Assembly: GCA_029864235.1 (NCBI GenBank)
Contig: JAOTTW010000002.1
Location: forward strand, 25,454 to 89,453
Source of the DNA: Candidatus Nitrosopumilus sp.
GTDB lineage: Archaea > Thermoproteota > Nitrososphaeria > Nitrososphaerales > Nitrosopumilaceae
Direction of reading: 5' to 3'
DNA: 64,000 nucleotides
Shown piece by piece: positions 44,992 to 54,346 of the stretch (positions within the stretch are counted from its first letter, which is position 1; each line of letters starts with the position of its first letter). The translations under genes and the position numbers were made by a program. The notes below the pieces were generated by a model that saw only the letters and a list, made by a program, of their open reading frames with translations, did not search any database and was not told the DNA's origin.

Positions 44992-45257
44992 ACAAGACAA
45001 TGATGGATATATTGGCATGTCCAATTGACAAAAGTCATCCACTTGAGCTTTTTGAAATAAAACAAAAAGACAACATAGTGTCTGAAGGAGTACTTTTTTG
45101 TCCCAAATGTTCAAGATTTTATCCAATTATTGAAGAGATTCCAATAATGTTACCTGATGAATTACGCAATAAGGGGCAAGAGATGGAATTTCTGAAAAAA
45201 TTTAAAGACAAATTACCTGAAAAAATTATTACAAAGGCAAATCCATGGCATTTGTGA
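44988..45257 (+). CDS. Trm112-like zinc-ribbon protein
   Basis: An 89-residue protein of the Trm112p/DUF343 family. LACPIDKSHPLELFE at the N-terminus and GVLFCPKCSRFYPIIEEIPIMLPDE in the middle form the zinc-bearing fold; Cys residues are at 11, 38 and 41. Trm112 proteins activate methyltransferases, but in sugar clusters they occur as stand-alone genes of unclear role. It overlaps the oxidoreductase gene by 4 nt. Confidence 0.85.
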   Translation: MNKTMMDILACPIDKSHPLELFEIKQKDNIVSEGVLFCPKCSRFYPIIEEIPIMLPDELRNKGQEMEFLKKFKDKLPEKIITKANPWHL

Positions 45258-45261
45258 TATT

Positions 45262-45738
45262 TTGATAATCAATTTTATTTCTGATAAAGCAAAGATAGGG
45301 GAGAATTCAAAGATTTGGCATTTTTCTTACATTGGTCATGATGTAGAAATTGGAAATAATGTAAGTATTGGCTCACTTGTTCACATTGATTATAATGTAA
45401 AGGTTGGAGACAATACAAAGATCGAGGGGCAAGCATATATTCCTCCTCTATCAAGAATAGGAAAAAATGTGTTCATAGGACCATCTGTTGTTCTTACAAA
45501 TGATCCGTATCCAATGTGTAACAAGATGATCGGAGTTACAATTAAGGATAATGCAATAATTCAAGCTCGTGCAGTTATTAAAGCTGGAGTGACAATTGGA
45601 GAAAACAGTGTGGTATCGATGGGAGCAGTAGTTACAAGAGATGTTCCAGAAAATTCTGTTGTGATTGGAGTACCAGCTACAATAAGATATACACGAGAAG
45701 AATATGACAAAAAACAAAGGCGATGGAAAGAAAGTTAG
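45262..45738 (+). CDS. Hexapeptide-repeat N-acetyltransferase (WbpD/WlbB-like)
   Basis: A 158-residue left-handed beta-helix enzyme with at least six hexapeptide turns (IGENSKIWHFSYIG, IGNNVSIGSLVHI, VGDNTKIEGQ, IGENSVVSMGAVV). The tail VPATIRYTREEYD matches acetyltransferases that act on 3-amino sugar nucleotides. Together with the upstream oxidoreductase it would make acetamido-uronic-acid-type sugars for glycans. It starts at TTG 45262, 4 nt after the Trm112-like gene. Confidence 0.88.
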   Translation: MIINFISDKAKIGENSKIWHFSYIGHDVEIGNNVSIGSLVHIDYNVKVGDNTKIEGQAYIPPLSRIGKNVFIGPSVVLTNDPYPMCNKMIGVTIKDNAIIQARAVIKAGVTIGENSVVSMGAVVTRDVPENSVVIGVPATIRYTREEYDKKQRRWKES

Positions 45739-45965
45739 GATTTTATTTCATTTCGGAAAATCCAGTTCTTTAATTTAGATAAAATTAAAATCCATATCAC
45801 AACTAAGATTATTGCAATTACTGCCTTGAATAAAGATGAGATAAACCAATTGATTTCACCATATCCTGTGATAGAAATTGGACCCAAAACATTTACTATA
45901 ATTCCACCACCAACAAGAATCAGAACCCACATTCCAAAAAGAAAACTAAATATCCATGCCTTCAA
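45735..45965 (-). CDS. Small membrane protein after the GlcNAc-1-P transferase
   Basis: A 76-residue protein with two hydrophobic helices (about 5-28 and 40-64) and a basic end. I start at TTG 45965, because GGAGGT at 45972-45977 lies 6 nt upstream and the TTG overlaps the previous stop (TTGA). Its stop overlaps the convergent acetyltransferase gene by 4 nt. No family is recognised. It may assist the membrane glycosyltransferase it follows. Confidence 0.65.
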   Translation of the reverse strand: MKAWIFSFLFGMWVLILVGGGIIVNVLGPISITGYGEINWFISSLFKAVIAIILVVIWILILSKLKNWIFRNEIKS

Positions 45966-46954
45966 GTCCTGACCTCCATCAATAATGCAGTAATTACTGC
46001 CAAACCTCCTGAAAATATTGCAAGTTTGAAGATTGTACAGCATACCTGTTTTTCAGTCATTGGTCCACCTGCTAGAATTAGTCTTACTAGAGTGACTGGT
46101 GCTGTTTTTTCATTTGTTGCTCTTAGTCTAAATTCCTCATCATGATCTACGGGTTTTTCTTTGATTTGTCTATGTTCTACTACTTTTTTAACACTTGATA
46201 AAAATAAAAATGAATTGATTACTGCAGGTAACAGTGCAACCGCCGCCACAATTTCTACCTGGCCAACAATTGCTATGGCTCCATACATTGAACCTAAAGT
46301 TAATGCACCAGAATCTCCAGGAAATATTTTGCTAGGAATCTTGTGATATTTGTAAAATGCCAAAGAAACAAACCCCAAAGGTAAGCTGATAATCATCATC
46401 TCATAATTTTGTAAGATAAATAATCCAATGCTTAGTGAGAAACCTGCTATTGTCATAAATCCACTTGCAACTCCGTTTAAAACATCAATAGAGTTTATTG
46501 TGTTTCCTGTAATTGGAATCATCAATACTATTACTCCTAGGTATAATACAGGAATTTGTACTTCACCAAATAATGGAAAAGCAAGATTAGAATCATATGC
46601 ACCAAGAATAATTATTGGAGAGGCAGTAATTGCAAGTGCAATTGGCTTGAACCATCCACTCATAACTTTGCGGTCATCAACATATCCTATCAAAAATGCA
46701 AGAACACTTGTAATCATTATTGCTAAGATATCATTTGATTGAAAGAATGAATATAGAATTATTTCAGAAGATATAATACCTAAAATTATTGAAGGCCCAC
46801 CAGGCCTTGGAACCATTATCTCTTCTTTCTTATTTACATCCTTTACTGCAAAATTTCTTTTTTGTAAATACTTGATTAGGTATGGTGTTGTAACATATAC
46901 CGTAAAAAATGCAACAAAACATGAGATTATAGCAGGTATGATTAATTCGGACAA
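45962..46954 (-). CDS. Glycosyltransferase family 4 (polyprenyl-P GlcNAc-1-P transferase type)
   Basis: A 330-residue protein with about ten membrane helices. VPRPGGPSIILGI, GYVDDRKVMSGWFKP and INSIDVLNGVASG are the cytoplasmic motifs of the MraY/WecA/AglH superfamily. In archaea such enzymes load the first sugar phosphate onto dolichol for N-glycosylation of surface proteins. The TTG start abuts the Hel308 stop, so it may be read on the replication operon mRNA. It lies tail to tail with the sugar-nucleotide genes. Confidence 0.92.
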   Translation of the reverse strand: MSELIIPAIISCFVAFFTVYVTTPYLIKYLQKRNFAVKDVNKKEEIMVPRPGGPSIILGIISSEIILYSFFQSNDILAIMITSVLAFLIGYVDDRKVMSGWFKPIALAITASPIIILGAYDSNLAFPLFGEVQIPVLYLGVIVLMIPITGNTINSIDVLNGVASGFMTIAGFSLSIGLFILQNYEMMIISLPLGFVSLAFYKYHKIPSKIFPGDSGALTLGSMYGAIAIVGQVEIVAAVALLPAVINSFLFLSSVKKVVEHRQIKEKPVDHDEEFRLRATNEKTAPVTLVRLILAGGPMTEKQVCCTIFKLAIFSGGLAVITALLMEVRT

Positions 46955-49081
46955 TTATCTAACCTTTCGTAATTCTACCTTTATGTTGTCTGCAAGCGTA
47001 GAACCAATTTTATCAATATCCGCTAATTTTTTCACCGGAATCTTTGCAAGATCATCTAAATTCTGAATGCCATGTTTGTAAAGTAATCTTGCCCTTACTC
47101 GTCCAATTCCCTTCACTCTTACCAAATCAAGTAATTCTTCTCTTATTCCATACGTGATCCTTTTTCTAAGATTTGTCAACTCTTCAAGTAGATCTACACG
47201 CTCTACATGCTTTGAAATCTCTCTGATGCAATATGCTAACCAGTTGGAAGTCTCAACCATTCTATGCATGTCGCCAGACTCTATTCCAAGACTGTCAGAA
47301 AGCGATAATTCAGTAGATTCTGTAATCCAATATTGAAGTGCCAAGAGGCTTCTTGAGCAACTGTATTCTGAAATTGGCTCTAGTAGTTCAGATGCATGAT
47401 TTTCAATCATGACACTTGCAGTTTCATAGTCCTTGTTTCTCAATGAAAATTTTGGAAAGAATTCTTCACAGTTTGATATAAGATGTAAAAATCCAAATGT
47501 ATGTAATCTACCCTTTGATACATTCTCAATTGTATTTCTAAAGTATGTTGCAGTTAGTGGATCAATATAAAGCATTGATGTCTTTTTTCCAAATTCTGTT
47601 GCCGCGTATCTTTCACCTTTCTTGATGAGTAGGTTTTGACTCAATAAAGATCTCAAAGAGATATCAATGGCAAATTTTATTGTTGGTTTTCTTGATTGTT
47701 GTCCTCCAAGTGTCTGTAAAAAGAAATTAAGTATATCGTCTTTTTTAATTCCAGGATTTGTTACAACAACACTAAGTACATGTGTTCGAAGTGACCTGTC
47801 ATCAGTTATTTTGGAAACAATTGGTTCTGGTTTTCCTTTAATGTAATAATCAATTAGATCATCAGTGTTTCCGTTACCTACAATTATTGATTCACCATAA
47901 TCATCATACTGGGGACGTCCGGCTCTTCCACAAAGCTGTTTATATTCTAAAATACTAATGGGTCTGTTTGCTCCAATTTTTGCATTGTATCTGTTTATAT
48001 TAGAAATTATGACTCTCCTTGCTGGAAGATTAACACCTGCTGCAAGTGTTGGTGTAGATGACAATAGCTTTATTGTTCCTTTTCTGAATTCTGTCTCAAT
48101 TATTTCTCTGCAGTTTTGATTTAATCCAGCATGGTGAAATGCAACTCCTTTTTTGACAAGTGTTGCAAGTGTCTTTACCAAATCAGTATGTTCGTTATTT
48201 GCAAGAATTTTTTTTGATACCTTCTCAAGTTCTTTACTTTCATTTATTTGGAGAAATTGGGATATTACATCAGAGGCCTTTGTTGCCAATGATTTTGAGC
48301 GAGTTCTAGTTTCAGCAAACACCAGAGATTGACCTCCTTCTTTGACTGATTGTACACCTAAATCAATAGGAGTGCCTCGTAGGCTTAGTTCAACCTCAAA
48401 GGTCGTTCCATCATCCATTATAATCTCTCCTCCATCACATACTCCTTCAGAGAGTGGAACTGGTCTCCAGTTACTTTCTACTAATTTACAATCTAGCCAT
48501 TTGGCAAGCTCGTCCGAATTTGTAATGGTAGCACTTAGTCCTACAATCTGTGGTTTGTTTTCTAATAGTTTTAGTTTGGTCAAAATCATCTCCAGTGTTG
48601 GCCCTCTGTTCTCATCACCAATCAGATGAACTTCATCTGCAACTACAAGACCAATATCATTAATCCATTCTACTCCATGTCGAATGATTGAATCCATCTT
48701 TTCATTTGTAAGAATTATTACATTACTTTTTTCTAGATTCTTTTCAATATTTTCAAAATCACCCGTAGAAATTCCAATTTTGAGCTTTTTTCCCAGAGAA
48801 ATCTTTTCTAATTTTTTAAATTCTAGAAATTTTTCAGCAGCTAATGCACGAAGTGGACTTAGATAGACTACCTTTCCTTTATTTTTTGATAAATAACTAA
48901 TCATTGCAAGTATTGCAATAAGAGTTTTGCCACTCGCGGTTGGAGCAGATACCAAGATATTTTGTCCATCAAGTAATCCAGCTTTTACGCAGTCAGCTTG
49001 TGGAGGATATAGATTTACAAATCCTTCAGCCAAAAGAAAATCAATTGCAGGTTTTAAAAGATCTAGCTTTTCTATTTTCAT
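46955..49081 (-). CDS. hel308: Ski2-like DNA helicase Hel308
   Basis: A 708-residue superfamily 2 helicase that acts on stalled forks. Walker A is SAPTASGKT, motif II DEVH, and motif VI QLCGRAGRPQYD. After the winged-helix and ratchet domains, the C-terminus carries a helix-hairpin-helix (VKGIGRVRARLLYKHGI and IDKIGSTLADNI). It overlaps the MCM stop by 4 nt, placing a fork-repair helicase in the replicative helicase operon. Confidence 0.94.
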   Translation of the reverse strand: MKIEKLDLLKPAIDFLLAEGFVNLYPPQADCVKAGLLDGQNILVSAPTASGKTLIAILAMISYLSKNKGKVVYLSPLRALAAEKFLEFKKLEKISLGKKLKIGISTGDFENIEKNLEKSNVIILTNEKMDSIIRHGVEWINDIGLVVADEVHLIGDENRGPTLEMILTKLKLLENKPQIVGLSATITNSDELAKWLDCKLVESNWRPVPLSEGVCDGGEIIMDDGTTFEVELSLRGTPIDLGVQSVKEGGQSLVFAETRTRSKSLATKASDVISQFLQINESKELEKVSKKILANNEHTDLVKTLATLVKKGVAFHHAGLNQNCREIIETEFRKGTIKLLSSTPTLAAGVNLPARRVIISNINRYNAKIGANRPISILEYKQLCGRAGRPQYDDYGESIIVGNGNTDDLIDYYIKGKPEPIVSKITDDRSLRTHVLSVVVTNPGIKKDDILNFFLQTLGGQQSRKPTIKFAIDISLRSLLSQNLLIKKGERYAATEFGKKTSMLYIDPLTATYFRNTIENVSKGRLHTFGFLHLISNCEEFFPKFSLRNKDYETASVMIENHASELLEPISEYSCSRSLLALQYWITESTELSLSDSLGIESGDMHRMVETSNWLAYCIREISKHVERVDLLEELTNLRKRITYGIREELLDLVRVKGIGRVRARLLYKHGIQNLDDLAKIPVKKLADIDKIGSTLADNIKVELRKVR

Positions 49082-51165
49082 ACTCGGTTATAGTGACCGG
49101 GTTTTGATTCATAAATAGATGCTTCGCGAAGCATCCTTCGGATATAGTTTCTTGCCTCTTCTTCAGTAAACTTTTCAGTCTTTTCAAGTTCTTTTACAAA
49201 TTCTCTTTCTTCAACTGCCACTTTGTTGTCTCCTTCAAGCGATTTAAGAACATCCATGAAGAGTTGCATCTTTGATACCTCACTTCTAGGTCTTCCTTGT
49301 AAAACACCAAGATCTACCTTTCCGGTATTGACATCAACACCGGCATCTTGTAGCATACTCTGAATAAGAAATATTGCACGCTCTGCATCCTCTTCTTCTA
49401 CCTTGTCTTTCATTAGTAGTCTTGACCTTGCAGTTGCAAGTCTGATAATACCACCCAATTGTCTAGGAGTAACTGTAATCATTTCTTCAGATTCTACATT
49501 TCTCATTTGGAGATAGTAATCAAGAATTTTCTCTTCTGCCTCTTTTGTCAGATCTGGAGATGTTCTTTTTGCATATGCAAGATATTTTGTAAGTATATCA
49601 ACATCAATAACAGAACGTCGGTCAGCTCCTTGTGGAGTATGTAACTCAATAATGTGTCTTGCAATCTTTTCGTCTTTTTCTCTACCTGGTATGTCTCTTA
49701 CAACAAATATTAAATCAAATCTTGTTAATAATGGAATCGGAAGGTTTACGTTTTCTGTAATATTTTTGAAAGGATCATATTTTCCATACATAGGGTTTGC
49801 TGCTGCAAGAATTGATGTTCTTGCATTTAGTGTAGCTACAATACCACCTTTTGCAATACTTGCAGATTGTTGTTCCATAACTTCGTGTAATGCACTTCTA
49901 TCTTCTGGTTTCATCTTGTCAAATTCATCTATGCATACAAGTCCTTGATCTCCAAGTACAACTGCACCTGCTTCTAACATCATGATTCCTGTTTTATCAC
50001 GAACCACAGCTGCAGTAAGTCCTGCAGCAGTTGAACCTCTACCAGATGTATAAAGACCTCTTGGTGCAATTCTTGCACAGAACTTTAACATCTCACTTTT
50101 TGCAGTACCAGGATCACCTACGAGAAATACGTTAATGTCTCCCCTAATCTTGCTTCCATCACCTAATTGTCTTTGATTAGAGCCAACAATCAAAAGTAAA
50201 ATTGCTTCTTTTATTAGTGACTGACCTTGGATATGTGGTGCAAATGAATCAATTAATCTTTGATAAACATCAGGACTTTGTCCCAATGCCTTAATCATTT
50301 TTTCATCTTCAGGTGAGATCTCTTCTCTTTCAATTTTTCTTGAAGATTTGTCTCCACGTCCTCCCAAAAATTCTATGTTATTTCCTTCAATTCTTAATCT
50401 GTATAATCCGCTGTGTCCACGGGTTATTCCTAAAACAGATTCTTGCTCTACTCTAACTATGCCTGTTAAGATAATTCTATCACCAGGTCTTGCATTATCA
50501 ACTAGATCTTGTCTGATTGTTACATCAATATAGTGAGGAAGCTGCCCAGGTGGAAGATCTTCAGGAAGTTCTTGTAGTCTTAGAATCTGAAAATCAATAA
50601 ACTTACTTGCTTCAGGTTTTAGCTCAAAGTCTCTTTGTTTACAATTTGGATTATCACAAACAATTGGAATCTTGACATCCATTCCTTTGAGTTGAACAAC
50701 TTTTGTAGTGTGTTCATCAGGACATACAAAAATTAATTCTTTAGCAAGTGGTTTTACTTCAGAAGCTCTGACAACCATTCCTGAAACACTGGCAATTCTT
50801 CCAATCGTTTCAGCATTGATTTGTCTAAGACTACGCTGTAATGGATAATTTATTATTCTAACTCTAACTTCATCTTTAATCTTTTCAGCATAATCAGGAA
50901 ATCGGATTTGTAATGCTTCTTTTATTGCTCTGGAAAATGCGTTTAGTATTCTATCAGGATCTTCAGAAAATAATAGCTCTACCTCTGGTTCTATTACCAA
51001 ATCATTATAATCTACAATGATGAACTTTGCGCCCTTTGGCATCATCTCATCGATTGCCTCTACATACTTGTAATTGCCAAACTTGTCTTTGAATCTTGTA
51101 AGGAATTCTTTTACCTTATCAGAAAGTGCAGATTCTGTATATGTACTTGTTTGCACTCTACTCAC
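49078..51165 (-). CDS. mcm: Replicative helicase MCM
   Basis: A 695-residue AAA+ helicase. The N-terminal part has a zinc site (CPDEHTT and CDNPNCKQ). The ATPase core has Walker A GDPGTAKSEML, Walker B GLVCIDEFDK, and the arginine finger region LLTRFDLIFV. A C-terminal winged helix is present. It has the usual single-MCM length. Its start overlaps the GINS gene by 8 nt. Confidence 0.97.
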   Translation of the reverse strand: MSRVQTSTYTESALSDKVKEFLTRFKDKFGNYKYVEAIDEMMPKGAKFIIVDYNDLVIEPEVELLFSEDPDRILNAFSRAIKEALQIRFPDYAEKIKDEVRVRIINYPLQRSLRQINAETIGRIASVSGMVVRASEVKPLAKELIFVCPDEHTTKVVQLKGMDVKIPIVCDNPNCKQRDFELKPEASKFIDFQILRLQELPEDLPPGQLPHYIDVTIRQDLVDNARPGDRIILTGIVRVEQESVLGITRGHSGLYRLRIEGNNIEFLGGRGDKSSRKIEREEISPEDEKMIKALGQSPDVYQRLIDSFAPHIQGQSLIKEAILLLIVGSNQRQLGDGSKIRGDINVFLVGDPGTAKSEMLKFCARIAPRGLYTSGRGSTAAGLTAAVVRDKTGIMMLEAGAVVLGDQGLVCIDEFDKMKPEDRSALHEVMEQQSASIAKGGIVATLNARTSILAAANPMYGKYDPFKNITENVNLPIPLLTRFDLIFVVRDIPGREKDEKIARHIIELHTPQGADRRSVIDVDILTKYLAYAKRTSPDLTKEAEEKILDYYLQMRNVESEEMITVTPRQLGGIIRLATARSRLLMKDKVEEEDAERAIFLIQSMLQDAGVDVNTGKVDLGVLQGRPRSEVSKMQLFMDVLKSLEGDNKVAVEEREFVKELEKTEKFTEEEARNYIRRMLREASIYESKPGHYNRV

Positions 51166-51676
51166 TCATCCCACCTCTGATTTGTTTTTCAAATTCTTGA
51201 CTGTTATCATAAATTGATTTGAAAAATACAACTTCTTCAACTGTAAGTTTTTTGTAAAGATCAGAATTTAATTTGATAGAATCTGCAAGTTTTACAAGTT
51301 TTCCTCTTCTCATTCTAAATAGTTCTAACATAATACTTTCAACATGATCAAAATCATTATTTCTAAGTTCTTTCATTGACTGTTTTAATTTGATGTAAAA
51401 GTGTTGGTCTAATGTGGATAATTGATAGTCTCCTACCATCTTCTCTTTTGATAAGGCTTGCTTTAGTTCAGTAATCATGTCAGGTGAATCTAATGTTCCT
51501 AGATGGTTATCAGCTATAGTCTTTCCGATCCAGCGTGGTAAATTCAAAACTTCGCCCTGAGCCCCTTCAATTTTGATTCCAGCGATGTTAAACTTGACAT
51601 CCTGATTTAATGTAATTTTAGCATCCTTTAGTTCATATCCTATAATATGCAGTTTTTCTATTTTGTCTATTTCCAT
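51158..51676 (-). CDS. GINS complex subunit
   Basis: A helical archaeal GINS subunit of about 172 residues. VLNLPRWIGKTIADNHLG resembles the small B-domain of GINS proteins, and the helical stretch with ELFRMRRGKLVKLA is the conserved A-domain segment. GINS joins MCM and Cdc45/RecJ into the active helicase. ATG 51676 (MEIDKIEKL) is preferred; an upstream start at 51709 would add eleven residues. It is the first gene of GINS-MCM-Hel308. It looks more like the Gins51 type, but I am not certain. Confidence 0.85.
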   Translation of the reverse strand: MEIDKIEKLHIIGYELKDAKITLNQDVKFNIAGIKIEGAQGEVLNLPRWIGKTIADNHLGTLDSPDMITELKQALSKEKMVGDYQLSTLDQHFYIKLKQSMKELRNNDFDHVESIMLELFRMRRGKLVKLADSIKLNSDLYKKLTVEEVVFFKSIYDNSQEFEKQIRGGMSE

Positions 51677-51715
51677 TGTAAGATCACTTTTTTTCACTAA
51701 GATCCACATGTATAG

Positions 51716-51757
51716 GATCGATCAATTCTCTTCACAATTTTGTGAGATCAATTGATC
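51716..51757. promoter_or_regulatory. Palindrome cluster in the GINS/RfcS divergent promoter
   Basis: Three elements lie side by side: GATCGATCAATT (51716-51727), TCACAATTTTGTGA (51732-51745, inverted repeat) and GATCAATTGATC (51746-51757, perfect palindrome). Seven GATC sites occur between about 51680 and 51780. The region is the only control sequence for both the GINS-MCM-Hel308 operon and rfcS. Confidence 0.5.
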
Positions 51758-51871
51758 TAAATTAATCATAGGGAGATCGCGTATAATATCTGACCTAAAT
51801 TAGATTTTAATTTATTGTATTATAGAATAACCAATTCGGATTTATTAGTAGGTATCAAATTTAGAGTACAC

Positions 51872-52822
51872 ATGTCAGTTGCTGGTATGTGGGTTGAAAA
51901 GTATAGACCTCAAATATTATCGGATATTGTGAACCAGACTGAAATTATTGGAAGTTTGCAGGCATTAACTAAGGATCCAACAGATATGCCACACTTGTTA
52001 TTTTCTGGTTCTGCGGGGGTTGGAAAAACTACAACGGCATTATGTATTGCAAGACAGATTCTTGGAGAATATGTTAAAGATTACACTCTGGAGCTAAATG
52101 CGTCTGATGAGAGAGGAATTGGAATGGTAAGAGAAAAAGTAAAAAAATTCTCAAGATATGCTGGAATGGTAGATGTTCCATTTAAGATAATAATTTTGGA
52201 TGAAGCTGATGAGATGACATCTGACGCACAAACTGCACTTCGAAGAATAATAGAGGACACTGCAAAGAATTGCCGGTTCATCCTAATTGCAAACAACATC
52301 TCAAAGATAATAGATCCTATTCAAAGTAGATGTGCAACGTTCAAGTTTACATCAATTCCAGAAGAGGACGTGATATCTCATCTAGAAAAGATTTCCAAGA
52401 AAGAAAAGATAAAGACGGATAAAAAAGGCCTCAAGGAAATATATGATTATTCTGAAGGAGACCTGAGACATGCCATTAATCTATTACAAGCAACTGCAAG
52501 TATAGGTGCAATTTCAGAAGAGCATGTAAAGGCATCAGCAGGTCTGACAAAGACAACTGATGTTGATGGAGTTCTAAAGTTATCACTTGAAGGAAAGATT
52601 CTTGATGCCAGGGAAAAGATGATAGAGTTGATAAAAGTTTATGGAATGTCCGAATCTGATTTTCTAAAGTATCTAAACTCTGCAGTGTTTAAATCAAAAC
52701 ATGAGAAACTTTCTGATATTTTAAAAGTTATTGCAAAGTATGACTACAGAATTTTAGTGGGTGCAAATCCAGAAATTCAATTATCTGCACTTTTGGCAGA
52801 ATTAGGAAAAATAGAAAATTAA
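51872..52822 (+). CDS. rfcS: Replication factor C small subunit
   Basis: A 316-residue clamp-loader subunit. MWVEKYRPQ, Walker A SGSAGVGKTTTA, Walker B ILDEADEMT and the SRC motif (QSRCATFKF) are intact. Start ATG 51872 gives the standard N-terminus; a TTG at 51815 would add a foreign 19-residue lead. It diverges from the GINS-MCM-Hel308 operon, while its partner RfcL is 25 kb away. Confidence 0.96.
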   Translation: MSVAGMWVEKYRPQILSDIVNQTEIIGSLQALTKDPTDMPHLLFSGSAGVGKTTTALCIARQILGEYVKDYTLELNASDERGIGMVREKVKKFSRYAGMVDVPFKIIILDEADEMTSDAQTALRRIIEDTAKNCRFILIANNISKIIDPIQSRCATFKFTSIPEEDVISHLEKISKKEKIKTDKKGLKEIYDYSEGDLRHAINLLQATASIGAISEEHVKASAGLTKTTDVDGVLKLSLEGKILDAREKMIELIKVYGMSESDFLKYLNSAVFKSKHEKLSDILKVIAKYDYRILVGANPEIQLSALLAELGKIEN

Positions 52823-52824
52823 AG

Positions 52825-52908
52825 CGCAGAGAGAGGGATTTGAACCCCCGTATGCTTGCGCACACAGGCTCTCAAGGCCCGCGCCCTACCGAGCTAGGCG
52901 ACCTCTGC
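52825..52908 (-). tRNA. tRNA-Ser (TGA)
   Basis: Minus strand, 84 nt with a long variable arm (class II). The acceptor is GCAGAGG/TCTCTGC with discriminator G. The anticodon stem CGGGC/GCCTG closes CTTGAGA, anticodon TGA. The variable arm TGTGCGCAAGCATA folds as TGTGC/GCATA with a G-T pair. The 3' end lies 3 nt from the rfcS stop. Confidence 0.92.
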
Positions 52909-52989
52909 GAAAAGAGTTGGAAAGCAGTGTTTAAAATTTGTTGAGTATTGGTTAATTTCAAAAATTAAAAAGAAAAAAGAAAAATTTCT

Positions 52990-53526
52990 TTAGTCGTGTG
53001 CATGTGGGTTTACTGAACCAGATTCCATCTTTACAAACGTACCATCAGCCTCTTCATGATTCCTTTGGTATGATGGTTCAATCAAGATTGCTTTTTCTGG
53101 ACAAGCTTCCTGACATGCCATGCATTGTGTACAATCATGTTCTCTGATTGGCATTGATTTGTCTGAATAGTCTAGACGCTCGTCTTGTTCAGTTTTACCA
53201 GTTCCCTCAAAAGTTGCATTCAAGCATTCAGCTGCTGAAATATCTTTTTCGGTTCTGTACCACTGGAAGGTTTGAACTGGACATACACTCATGCATGAGC
53301 CTTGGGCAGTGCAATCATCCCAGTCAACTGCTACTGTGGTACCGTGAATACCAAGTGGAACTTGTTCTTCACCATGTGCCTCATAGGCAGCTTTCACTTG
53401 TTCATTTGAAAATGCTGAGCCATCGCTTTTGCCCTTACCCCAGATAAAGTGTTTATTTTCTCCATCTGCATGTGAGGTCTTCCCAACTACTTCTAGATTT
53501 TCTACAAATTTTTCATCTATTGGCAT
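52990..53526 (-). CDS. Di-cluster ferredoxin, copy A
   Basis: A 178-residue ferredoxin with an N-terminal extension of about 65 residues and a 35-residue insert between clusters. The first cluster motif is C-x5-C-x3-CP (CTAQGSCMSVCP), which suggests [3Fe-4S] or an altered [4Fe-4S]; the second is the classical CTQCMACQEACP. It resembles archaeal zinc-containing and 7Fe ferredoxins, with His residues (H19, H25, H50) in the extension. Copy B follows the same plan 127 nt away on the same strand. Confidence 0.9.
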   Translation of the reverse strand: MPIDEKFVENLEVVGKTSHADGENKHFIWGKGKSDGSAFSNEQVKAAYEAHGEEQVPLGIHGTTVAVDWDDCTAQGSCMSVCPVQTFQWYRTEKDISAAECLNATFEGTGKTEQDERLDYSDKSMPIREHDCTQCMACQEACPEKAILIEPSYQRNHEEADGTFVKMESGSVNPHAHD

Positions 53527-53546
53527 AGTTTAATTATTTCAAAATA

Positions 53547-53564
53547 TTATTTAAAGCTAGACAA
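53547..53564 (-). promoter_or_regulatory. Duplicated promoter element, ferredoxin copy A
   Basis: TTGTCTAGCTTTAAATAA on the minus strand is identical to 54230-54247. It lies the same distance (20-21 nt) before each ferredoxin ATG. The TTTAAATA core is a TATA box for a nearly leaderless mRNA. Confidence 0.65.
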
Positions 53565-53653
53565 AATTAGTACAGACTAAATGTTTATCAAACCCATAAT
53601 TTTGAAAATTTCAATTTAAAAAAAGTACAAAAAATACAGAAAAAATTAATTTT

Positions 53654-54211
<558 letters not shown>

Positions 54212-54229
54212 TCAATTTTCTTGCAGATG

Positions 54230-54247
54230 TTATTTAAAGCTAGACAA
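54230..54247 (-). promoter_or_regulatory. Duplicated promoter element, ferredoxin copy B
   Basis: The same 18-nt sequence as at 53547-53564, placed 21 nt before the ATG at 54208. It shows that the duplication took the promoter with the gene. Confidence 0.65.
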
Positions 54248-54346
54248 GAATAGACATTAGAAATTAATTGATCTATGACATGATTTTATTCAATATTTTA
54301 CAGAATTCCTTACGTTCATAATGTTGTTCGATAAATTTTGAGTAAA

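Noticed and set aside
53148..53447. Plus-strand 99-codon frame opposite ferredoxin copy A
   Set aside because: Antisense shadow; the opposite strand carries two complete iron-sulfur cluster motifs and a duplicated promoter.
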